A stretch of 6,812 nt of DNA, from assembly GCA_020853375.1 (NCBI GenBank), contig JADYZA010000010.1:1-6812 (forward strand), in the 5' to 3' direction. This document shows, one piece after another, positions 1 through 5,499 of the stretch. A program made the translations under genes and the position numbers. The notes below the pieces were generated by a model. That model did no database searches. It saw only the letters and a list, made by a program, of their open reading frames with translations, and had not been told where the DNA came from. This DNA is from Verrucomicrobiota bacterium (GTDB lineage: Bacteria > Verrucomicrobiota > Kiritimatiellia > Kiritimatiellales > Tichowtungiaceae). Each line of letters begins with the position of its first letter. Positions within the stretch are counted from its first letter, which is position 1.

Positions 1-363
1 CTGAAGGCGCTCCTGCTCGATCAGTCATTCATAGCAGGTGTCGGCAACATCTATGCCGATGAAGCACTGTTTGAATCGCGGCTTGATCCTCGTCGTAAAT
101 CAGGAACGCTTTCAGAAGATGAAATTTCCAAACTTTGGAAAGCTGTGCGCCGCGTAATTGAAGCCGGGGTACGCAACGGCGGCACGTCACTCGGTGACGG
201 GCAGGGCAACTATGTTGACCTCAACGGCGAAGCGGGCGGCCATCGCGAAAAGGTCAAAGTTTACGGCCGCGCCGGACAGCCTTGTGTCGTCTGCGGCCAG
301 CCGCTGAACAAAACCCAGATCACCCAGCGCACTACGGTTTTCTGTGCGCACTGCCAGAAATGA
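1..363 (+). CDS. mutM: Formamidopyrimidine-DNA glycosylase (Fpg/MutM), C-terminal 120 residues; 5' end outside window
   Basis: Base-excision-repair glycosylase/AP lyase that removes 8-oxoguanine and other oxidised purines from DNA. Reading frame 1 is open from the first base to the TGA at 361-363. The visible part holds the end of the helix-two-turn-helix DNA-binding domain, with the conserved GVGNIYADEALF stretch at local residues 13-24. The C-terminal zinc finger follows, with cysteines at local residues 95, 98, 115 and 118 (CVVC...CAHC). The QRTT segment carries the finger arginine (local Arg110) that in Fpg inserts into DNA; the QRTT-F-C context resembles Fpg more than Nei. The N-terminal catalytic proline and the beta-sandwich domain lie outside the window. 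The protein ends CQK, as many Fpg proteins do, so the 3' end looks intact. A lipoprotein gene follows on the same strand after 100 bases. Family assignment is firm; the exact paralogue is slightly less so because the N-terminus is missing. Confidence 0.95.
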   Translation: MKALLLDQSFIAGVGNIYADEALFESRLDPRRKSGTLSEDEISKLWKAVRRVIEAGVRNGGTSLGDGQGNYVDLNGEAGGHREKVKVYGRAGQPCVVCGQPLNKTQITQRTTVFCAHCQK

Positions 364-450
364 AATGTCTTTATTACTTTTGGAGAACCCGATAGCTTTT
401 AACGAGATGACGGATTTCTATTCTGTCCAATTATACAACTGGCTAATCAA

Positions 451-456
451 AAGGAG
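451..456 (+). promoter_or_regulatory. Shine-Dalgarno site that fixes the lipoprotein start
   Basis: AAGGAG lies 7 bases before the ATG at 464. The same frame is open upstream to an ATG at 344, inside the end of mutM. However, the 40 residues that start would add do not look like a signal sequence and would bury the lipoprotein signal peptide. This site therefore selects 464 as the start. Confidence 0.8.
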
Positions 457-463
457 ATCAACG

Positions 464-1165
464 ATGAAGATATTGAAAACATTGCTGGCGGCGGTTCTAT
501 GTCTTTCACTTACTGGTTGTGTCGCTATGCACAACTTTCTCAATCCGAAGTACGGCGGACAGTTGGCCATGTATGGAAATAGACCCCATGCTGAAATGGA
601 AGCCCTGCAGAAATCCTGGATTGAACAAATGACTAAAAAATACGAAAGCAGAGAAAAGGCATCTTCTGTCGCCGCCGGTGAGGGGTGGGATTATCTTAGT
701 CTCGACAAAGGTAATCCGAGTGATGCCAGCATCAACCTTGCTATGAGATCATTTAATGCCGCATGGATTCTTTCAGAAACCAATTACGAGGCATTTTGGG
801 GTTTCGGAATCTGCACGGCACGGGGTCAATACAACTTTGACGATGCAGAGAAATACTTTAACAAAGCAATGGAGCTGAGTCCCAATAATGCAAGGCTTTT
901 GATGGATGTTGGCTTCACATATACGGTAGCAGGATCAAACGGAAATGTTCAAAGACTCGACCGAGCAATCGAACTCTATCGACAGGCGGTATCAATTCAG
1001 CCTGATTTTGAGATGGCGTATTACAATTGGGCAATCACTCTGTTCTATAAAGGCGACTATGCCGGTTCTTGGGATAAGATTAAAAAAGCGGAACAATGCG
1101 GTGGAAAATCAATTCAACAAGGCTTCGTGCAGGCTTTGAGCCGGAAGATGCCAAGGCCTAAATAA
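464..1165 (+). CDS. TPR-containing lipoprotein of unknown function
   Basis: A 233-residue predicted lipoprotein. The N-terminus has Lys2 and Lys5, a hydrophobic core, and the lipobox Leu16-Thr-Gly-Cys19, so signal peptidase II should cleave before Cys19. Residue +2 is Val rather than Asp, which under the E. coli sorting rule would send it to the outer membrane. A charged linker (about 40-70) is followed by helical repeats: a possible degenerate unit at about 74-106, then TPR-like units at about 107-140 (ending in the typical MELSPNN), 142-180 (stretched by a short insert, ending SIQPD) and 182-215. TPR lipoproteins usually scaffold envelope complexes; no catalytic motif is visible, so the specific role is unknown. 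The gene is clearly AT-richer than its neighbours, consistent with a lineage-specific or acquired gene. It converges on tsf, and no partner gene is adjacent. The start at 464 is chosen for its ribosome-binding site and signal peptide. Confidence 0.85.
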   Translation: MKILKTLLAAVLCLSLTGCVAMHNFLNPKYGGQLAMYGNRPHAEMEALQKSWIEQMTKKYESREKASSVAAGEGWDYLSLDKGNPSDASINLAMRSFNAAWILSETNYEAFWGFGICTARGQYNFDDAEKYFNKAMELSPNNARLLMDVGFTYTVAGSNGNVQRLDRAIELYRQAVSIQPDFEMAYYNWAITLFYKGDYAGSWDKIKKAEQCGGKSIQQGFVQALSRKMPRPK

Positions 1166-1191
1166 GAACATGGCGCTTGTCGTGAAACAAA

Positions 1192-1220
1192 AAAGCCGTT
1201 CCGGAGTGCGGAACGGCTTT
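1192..1220 (-). terminator. Rho-independent terminator of rpsB-tsf, possibly bidirectional
   Basis: A perfect 12-bp stem, AAAGCCGTTCCG (1192-1203) paired with CGGAACGGCTTT (1209-1220), encloses a 5-base loop. Read leftward, it lies just after the tsf stop and runs into TTTTTTG, a good termination tract. Read rightward, after the lipoprotein gene, only three T's follow (TTTCG), so termination in that direction would be weaker. It sits between two convergent genes and may serve both. Confidence 0.9.
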
Positions 1221-1239
1221 CGTGCATCTGGCGTAACGC

Positions 1240-2079
1240 TTATGCGTCGCCGAGCTGCCAGCGGGTGTAGCGTTTGATGGTGATGGTGTCACCGATCTCT
1301 TTGCCTTTTGCCGCGAGCAGTTCTGTGATGCTGATTTTGTCTTCTTTGACGAACGGCTGTTCGATCAGGCATATCTGCGAGTAGAACTTGTTGAGTTTAC
1401 CTTTCAGGATGCCTTCGACGATGTTGGCCGGTTTGCCTTCAACCTGTTTGAGGAAGAGGGCTTTTTCGTCTTCAACGAGCTGGGCCGGAACGCCTGAGCG
1501 ATCGAGTGAAGCCGGACGGGCTGCCGCGATGTGCAGGCAGATGTCGAGCGCCAGTTCTTTGTAGACGGCGTTGTTGAGGGTGTCGGCTTTTGCGAATCCG
1601 AGTTCAGCCAGTACGCCGCAGGTGCCGCCCATGTGAATGTAGCTGGCGACGGCGCCGGTGCCGGAGACGGTGTATTTTTCGCTCTTGCGCAGAACGATGT
1701 TTTCACCGATTTCAGCGACCTTGGCGACGATGTCGGCTTTGAACGCTTCAGCGGGGTCGCTGTTGCAATTCATTGCTTTGTCGGTCATTTCGCCAACGAA
1801 TTTCTGGAAGATTTCGTTGCGGGTGACGAAGTCGGTTTCGCAGTTGATTTCAACCATGACACCGGTTTTGCCGTCAGCCGAAACTTTGGCGGAGATTTTA
1901 CCGTTCTTGGCGACGCGATCCGCTTTTTTGGCGGCCACGGCCATGCCGCGTTCGCGCAGCAGTTTGAAGGCTTGTTCTTTATCGCCGTTGGCTTCCTGGA
2001 GCGCGCGTTTGCACTCCATCATGCTGACGTTGGTGGCGTCGCGGAGTTCTTTAACCATGCTTGCTGTAATTTCAGCCAT
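1240..2079 (-). CDS. tsf: Translation elongation factor Ts
   Basis: Cytoplasmic guanine-nucleotide exchange factor that releases GDP from EF-Tu so it can be reloaded with GTP. The 279 residues match the usual full length (about 280 in E. coli). The N-terminal UBA-like domain (about 1-50) carries the family signature LRDATNVSMMECKRAL at 12-27. The core has the EF-Tu-contacting Thr82-Asp-Phe-Val85 within CETDFVTRNE, then IGENIVLRK (124-132). The later region KLNKFYSQICLIEQPFVKED (228-247) and the C-terminal YTRWQLGDA are also typical. The ATG at 2077-2079 follows GAGAGGA (2087-2093) at a 7-base spacing. It lies 22 bases behind rpsB in the conserved rpsB-tsf order, and a hairpin terminator follows closely, so pyrH is not part of this transcript. 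Nothing essential looks missing. Confidence 0.98.
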   Translation of the reverse strand: MAEITASMVKELRDATNVSMMECKRALQEANGDKEQAFKLLRERGMAVAAKKADRVAKNGKISAKVSADGKTGVMVEINCETDFVTRNEIFQKFVGEMTDKAMNCNSDPAEAFKADIVAKVAEIGENIVLRKSEKYTVSGTGAVASYIHMGGTCGVLAELGFAKADTLNNAVYKELALDICLHIAAARPASLDRSGVPAQLVEDEKALFLKQVEGKPANIVEGILKGKLNKFYSQICLIEQPFVKEDKISITELLAAKGKEIGDTITIKRYTRWQLGDA

Positions 2080-2101
2080 TGTTAGATCCTCTCGTTTATA
2101 A

Positions 2102-3076
2102 TTATTCAGCCTTGGGTTCTTCGACTGGCGCGGCTTCGACGGCGGGAGCCGCTTCTTCCACTTTCGCGGCGGCTTCAGCTTTTGCTTTTTCAGCTTTGGC
2201 TTCGTCCTTTTTGGCCTTGTCGGCGGCGGCTTTTTCTTTTTTCAGTTTGTCGAGCACCTTGGCACGTTTCTTCTTTTCTTCGTCTTCTTTGGTTTTGCGC
2301 TCTTCGCGGGCGGCGTCTGCAACTTTACGTTCTGCGTCCTGTTCGTCTTTGCGGCGTTTGTCTTCAGCGGCTTTGGCTTTGACGAACGCATCGTGGGCAT
2401 CGGCGATGGTGCCGCCGAGAATTTCGGCGATCAGGCTGAGCGAGCGGATGGAGTCGTCGTTGCCCGGAATCGGATAGTCGATAACATCCGGATCGGCATT
2501 GGTGTCAACCAGCGCGACGACCGGAATGCCAAGGCGCTTGGCTTCGGCGATTGCCAGTTTTTCGCGGCAGGTATCGACGACGAGCATGGCGCCCGGCAGG
2601 GAGTTCATGTCTTTGATACCGGTCAGGTTGCGTTCGAGCTTGGTGAGTTCGCGGCGCAGAACCGACTGTTCCTGCTTCGGATAGACTTTGAGTTTGGCTT
2701 CGTCGGCGAAGATCGCCTGGAGGTCTTCCATCCGTTTGATGCTCTTACGGACGGTCTGGTTGTTGGTGAGCATTCCGCCGAGCCAACGGTAGATGACGTA
2801 AGGCTGTCCGGCTTTTTCCGCAGCTTCCTGAAAGATGGTGCGCGCCTGTTTTTTGGTTCCGACGAAAAGGACGCGGCGTCCGTTTCCGACAACACTGCTC
2901 AGAAATTCCTGGGCCAGCTTGAGCTGTACGAGGGTTTTCTGGAGGTCGATGACGTAGATTCCGCCTTGAGCGCCGTGAATGAAGCGCTTCATTTTTGGAT
3001 TCCAGCGTTTGGTCTGATGACCGAAGTGAAGACCTGCGTCCAGCAGCGCCTGAATTGTTATCGTCTTTTCTGACAT
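2102..3076 (-). CDS. rpsB: Ribosomal protein S2 with a long charged C-terminal extension
   Basis: Small-subunit ribosomal protein, needed late in 30S assembly and for S1 docking. The conserved body spans about residues 1-231: LLDAGLHFGHQTKRWNPKM (11-29), the central coiled-coil hairpin (about 110-155), PGAMLVVDTCREKLAIAEA (161-179), GIPVVALVDTNADPDVIDYPIPGNDD (183-208) and SIRSLSLIAEIL (209-220). S2 usually ends near 230-260 residues. This one reaches 324, adding about 90 residues that are almost all Lys, Ala, Glu, Asp and Arg, then an acidic Ala/Pro/Glu-rich end (about 306-324). The tail is probably one long helix or disordered. The ATG at 3074-3076 has AAAGGGG (3083-3089) 6 bases upstream. 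It is the first gene of the rpsB-tsf operon, driven by the promoter at 3189-3217. Confidence 0.98.
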   Translation of the reverse strand: MSEKTITIQALLDAGLHFGHQTKRWNPKMKRFIHGAQGGIYVIDLQKTLVQLKLAQEFLSSVVGNGRRVLFVGTKKQARTIFQEAAEKAGQPYVIYRWLGGMLTNNQTVRKSIKRMEDLQAIFADEAKLKVYPKQEQSVLRRELTKLERNLTGIKDMNSLPGAMLVVDTCREKLAIAEAKRLGIPVVALVDTNADPDVIDYPIPGNDDSIRSLSLIAEILGGTIADAHDAFVKAKAAEDKRRKDEQDAERKVADAAREERKTKEDEEKKKRAKVLDKLKKEKAAADKAKKDEAKAEKAKAEAAAKVEEAAPAVEAAPVEEPKAE

Positions 3077-3182
3077 AACGAGCCCCTTTCTCTAGTTCTA
3101 TTTTGAACAATCCGCTTTGGCTTTCCGGGGGCAACCGGAACAGCACTCGCTTCAGCCCCGCACCATGCGGAAGCTATTAAGG
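3077..3182 (-). promoter_or_regulatory. rpsB 5' leader with two hairpins, candidate autoregulatory element
   Basis: If transcription starts about 7 bases past the -10 box, the leader is roughly 105 bases. It holds two small stems: CCGCA/TGCGG with a 3-base loop (3158-3170), and TTCCGG/CCGGAA with a 6-base loop (3123-3140). The ribosome-binding site AAAGGGG (3083-3089) lies further downstream. S2 represses its own operon through the rpsB leader in E. coli, so a similar role is possible. These stems have not been matched to any known motif, and the regulatory role is inference. Confidence 0.4.
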
Positions 3183-3188
3183 CGTGAG

Positions 3189-3217
3189 GTTATACGCAGG
3201 GGAGACTGCTCTGGCAA
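3189..3217 (-). promoter_or_regulatory. Sigma70-type promoter of rpsB-tsf
   Basis: Read leftward, TTGCCA (3212-3217) matches the -35 consensus at 5 of 6 bases and TATAAC (3189-3194) matches the -10 at 5 of 6. The spacer is exactly 17 bases. It lies in the phoU-rpsB gap and points at rpsB, about 112 bases before its start codon. Expected transcription start is near 3182. Confidence 0.75.
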
Positions 3218-3265
3218 GCGGTTTTTCCGATGCCTGGAACTTATTTTCCGTCCCGAAAAACGGGG

Positions 3266-3925
3266 TTATTCGTGGTGATGCCGGACGTCCAGACCCTTGA
3301 CCACAAAAATCGCGTTTTCCGCGATATTCGTCGCATGGTCGCCGATCCGTTCCAGATTCCGGGCGACAACCAGCATATCGACGGCTCGTTTGATGATGCC
3401 GGAGTCTTTTTGCATGAGCGCGAGCAGGTCGGCCGTGATGCGCCGGTTCATGTCGTCGAGTTCGTCGTCGCGTAGCAGTACAGCGTGGGCTTGGTCTGTA
3501 GCGCGGTTGACATAGGCGTGCAGGCTGTCTTTGACCATTTGACTGGCGAGCGCCGCCATTTCCGAGAGACCCGTGTTCAACAGATCGAGCGGTGGCTCTT
3601 CCAACAGAGGCCCGGCTTTGTCGCAGATGTTGATCGCCATGTCCGCCATCCGTTCGAGATCGGCGTTTGTTTTTACGGCTCCGAGAATGAAGCGCAGGTC
3701 GCCTGCGGTGGGCTGGTAGAGGGCGATCAGCCGCAGACAGATTCCGTCGATTTCAATCTGGAGGCGGTTGACCTCTTCTTCTCGCTTGCGGATATGTGGA
3801 ATGGCGGCGGCGTTACGCTCGCACAGCACACGAATCGCTTCGGTGATCATGGTCTCACTGAGCGCGCTCATTTTGATCAGAGTATTTTTGAGGACTGTTA
3901 ACTGTTCGTCGAAATGCCGTTCCAT
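3266..3925 (-). CDS. phoU: Phosphate-signalling / Pst regulatory protein PhoU
   Basis: Peripheral cytoplasmic protein that couples the Pst transporter to phosphate signalling, in many bacteria by keeping the PhoR-type kinase off when phosphate is plentiful. The 219 residues fit the two tandem three-helix bundles of PhoU (about 1-110 and 115-210). Each bundle has the acidic metal-binding motif of the family: NADLERMADMAINI (87-100) and RNLERIGDHATNIAE (189-203). The QPTAGDLRFI segment (71-80) is also typical. The ATG at 3923-3925 is preceded by AGGAG, which overlaps the pstB2 stop codon, so the two are probably translationally coupled. It is the last gene of the pst operon; no PhoR/PhoB genes are in the window. 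The C-terminus ends in three histidines and a glutamate (HHHE), an unremarkable but visible oddity. Confidence 0.97.
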   Translation of the reverse strand: MERHFDEQLTVLKNTLIKMSALSETMITEAIRVLCERNAAAIPHIRKREEEVNRLQIEIDGICLRLIALYQPTAGDLRFILGAVKTNADLERMADMAINICDKAGPLLEEPPLDLLNTGLSEMAALASQMVKDSLHAYVNRATDQAHAVLLRDDELDDMNRRITADLLALMQKDSGIIKRAVDMLVVARNLERIGDHATNIAENAIFVVKGLDVRHHHE

Positions 3926-3931
3926 AGAATG

Positions 3932-3936
3932 CTCCT
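3932..3936 (-). promoter_or_regulatory. phoU ribosome-binding site overlapping the pstB2 stop
   Basis: AGGAG read leftward shares its first two bases with the TAG stop of pstB2 (3935-3937) and stands 6 bases before the phoU ATG. Ribosomes finishing pstB2 would land on it, which favours coupled translation. Confidence 0.7.
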
Positions 3937-4720
3937 AACCGTACCGTCCGCTGATGTAATCCTGTGTACGCTTGTCTGCCGGGTTTGTGAAAATGCTGTC
4001 CGTCGGGCCGAACTCGATCATGTCACCGAGCAGCATGTAGCCCGATACGTCGGAGATGCGCGCGGCCTGCTGCATGTTGTGTGTCACGATCACGATGGTG
4101 TAGCGCTCCCGGAGTTCCATCATGAGGTCTTCAATTTTCCCGGTGGCGATCGGGTCGAGCGCCGAGCAGGGTTCGTCCATGAGAATGACTTCTGGCTCAA
4201 CCGCCAGCAGGCGGGCCACGCAAAGCCGTTGCTGCTGATCCATCGGCAGTGCAAGTGCGGGACTGTCCAGATGATCTTTCAACTGATCCCATAGCCATGC
4301 GGCCCGCAGACTGCGCTCAACGATTTCTTGAAGCTGATTTTGACGAAACACACCTGCCACGCGGAGGCCAAACGTCACATTGTCCCTTACCGATAAAGGG
4401 AACGGGTTGGGCCGCTGAAACACCATGCCCACACGTTTGCGTAAAAGGCATACGTCCATGCCGGAGCCGTAGACGGGCTGGTCGTCGAGCAAGACCTCGC
4501 CGGTCACTTTCACGCCGGGAATCAGGTCGTTCATGCGGTTCAGACAGCGAAGAAGGGTTGATTTTCCGCAGCCGGACGGGCCGATTAACGCCGTGATGCG
4601 GTTGGCCTGCACCGGCAGATCGACGGTTTTCAATGCCTGGAAATTTCCGTAGAAAAGGTTCAGATCGCGGACGGTCATCCGCAGCGTGTTCGGAGTTTTT
4701 GATGCGGAGAGCGAATTCAT
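3935..4720 (-). CDS. pstB: Phosphate ABC transporter ATPase PstB2, with a degenerate ABC signature (LPMDQ)
   Basis: Cytoplasmic nucleotide-binding subunit of the Pst phosphate importer; 261 residues is normal length. Visible motifs are the aromatic A-loop (Tyr24 in FYG), Walker A GPSGCGKST (47-55), Q-loop Gln102 in VFQRPNPFP, Walker B VILMDE (178-183), D-loop SALD (186-189) and switch His214 in IVTHN. The C-terminal MQQAARISD and YISGRYG are PstB-specific. The oddity is the ABC signature: where PstB normally has LSGGQQQRL, this reads LPMDQQQRL (158-166, codons from 4249 leftward). Ser, Gly and Gly are thus all replaced, while the flanking QQQRLCVAR is intact. There is no frameshift and the rest is well conserved, so this looks like selected divergence rather than decay. 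The start shares one base with the pstB1 stop (TGATG). Alone, a homodimer would have two poor ATP sites; it probably pairs with PstB1. Confidence 0.95.
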   Translation of the reverse strand: MNSLSASKTPNTLRMTVRDLNLFYGNFQALKTVDLPVQANRITALIGPSGCGKSTLLRCLNRMNDLIPGVKVTGEVLLDDQPVYGSGMDVCLLRKRVGMVFQRPNPFPLSVRDNVTFGLRVAGVFRQNQLQEIVERSLRAAWLWDQLKDHLDSPALALPMDQQQRLCVARLLAVEPEVILMDEPCSALDPIATGKIEDLMMELRERYTIVIVTHNMQQAARISDVSGYMLLGDMIEFGPTDSIFTNPADKRTQDYISGRYG

Positions 4721-5481
4721 CAGCCGAATCTCCCGGTTACGTAGTCGCTGGTGCGCTGGTCTTTCGGCACGGTGAAAATCCGGGCCGTCTCACCCATTTC
4801 AATTAATTCACCCATCAGGAAAAACGCCGTTTCATCGGCGACACGCGAGGCCTGCTTGGTATTGTTGGTGACCAGAATAATGGTGTAGCGCTCTTTGAGA
4901 ACCGACAGAGCATCTTCAATCCGCGCGGTGGAGATCGGGTCCAGACCGGAGCAGGGCTCGTCAAGCAGTACGACTTCCGGCTCCATCGCCAGTGTGCGCG
5001 CCAGACAAAGTCGCTGCTGTTGACCGCCGGAAAGACGCAGAGCCAGCAGATTCAGCCGATCCTTCACTTCATCCCAGAGAAAAGCCGCTGTTAAAGTTCG
5101 CTCAACAATTTCATCCAGTGCGGCGCGGTTGCGTATGCCGCAGAGGCGCGGCCCGTACGTTACGTTGTCATAAATGCTCATCGGAAGCGGCATGGGAAGG
5201 GCGAACACCATGCCGACGCGTTTACGCAACTGAACGGCGCTTTGCGACGGATGATAGATGTCCAGTCCGTCCATCAGGATGCGTCCTTCGACCCGGTTGT
5301 CGGGATCGAGTTCATTCATCCGGTTCAGGGTGCGCAGGAAGGTGGTTTTCCCGGAGCTGGCCGGGCCGATAATTCCGAGAATACGGTTCGCGGGCACATT
5401 CAGTGTCAGATTGCGCAACGCCTGATGGCGTCCGAAAAAGACACTCAGGTTCTGCACTGAAATTTTGACCTTTGGCTCCAC
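4720..5481 (-). CDS. pstB: Phosphate ABC transporter ATPase PstB1, lacking the Q-loop Gln and switch His
   Basis: Second PstB-type ATPase, 253 residues. It keeps a P-loop GPASSGKTT (39-47; the usual PstB form is GPSGCGKST), a perfect signature LSGGQQQRL (150-158), Walker B VVLLDE (170-175) with the catalytic Glu175, and D-loop SGLD (178-181). Two key residues are gone. The Q-loop reads VFALPMPLP, so Gln is replaced by Ala94 (codon GCC, 5200-5202). The H-loop reads LVTNN, so His is replaced by Asn206 (codon AAC, 4864-4866). The A-loop has Phe16 where PstB2 has Tyr. The start is GTG, because an in-frame TAA lies two codons upstream and the nearby ATG at 5483-5485 is out of frame. It follows pstA by 18 bases and overlaps pstB2 by one base. 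The missing residues are exactly those that PstB2 retains, and the signature PstB2 lacks is intact here, suggesting an obligate heterodimer. Confidence 0.95.
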   Translation of the reverse strand: MEPKVKISVQNLSVFFGRHQALRNLTLNVPANRILGIIGPASSGKTTFLRTLNRMNELDPDNRVEGRILMDGLDIYHPSQSAVQLRKRVGMVFALPMPLPMSIYDNVTYGPRLCGIRNRAALDEIVERTLTAAFLWDEVKDRLNLLALRLSGGQQQRLCLARTLAMEPEVVLLDEPCSGLDPISTARIEDALSVLKERYTIILVTNNTKQASRVADETAFFLMGELIEMGETARIFTVPKDQRTSDYVTGRFG

Positions 5482-5487
5482 GCATTA

Positions 5488-5493
5488 TCCTTT
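5488..5493 (-). promoter_or_regulatory. Ribosome-binding site supporting a GTG start for pstB1
   Basis: AAAGGA read leftward stands 6 bases before the GTG at 5479-5481. It is only 2 bases from an out-of-frame ATG at 5483-5485, which is too close to serve it. This supports initiation at GTG. Confidence 0.7.
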
Positions 5494-5499
5494 CAAAAA

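Noticed and set aside
407..437. Possible promoter for the lipoprotein: ATGACG and TATACA with a 19-base spacer
   Set aside because: Both boxes match consensus at only 4 of 6 bases and the spacer is long. In this AT-rich gap such matches arise by chance, so I do not call it. I see nothing else in 364-450.
344..463. Upstream in-frame extension of the lipoprotein to the ATG at 344, overlapping mutM
   Set aside because: It would place 40 non-signal residues before a perfect lipoprotein signal peptide. The strong AAGGAG sits just before the ATG at 464.
2393..3073. 226-residue rightward open frame antisense to rpsB
   Set aside because: It mirrors the codon bias of rpsB on the other strand, has no ribosome-binding site or recognisable domain, and lies wholly within a certain gene. 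The rightward frames over tsf, phoU, pstB and pstA are rejected for the same reason.
3248..3264. CCCG/CGGG hairpin after phoU as a terminator
   Set aside because: The stem is only four base pairs and no T-run follows on either strand.
3935..5481. One of the two pstB copies being a pseudogene
   Set aside because: Both are full length, with no frameshift or stop, intact P-loops and Walker B, and family-typical C-termini. The lost residues are complementary rather than scattered.
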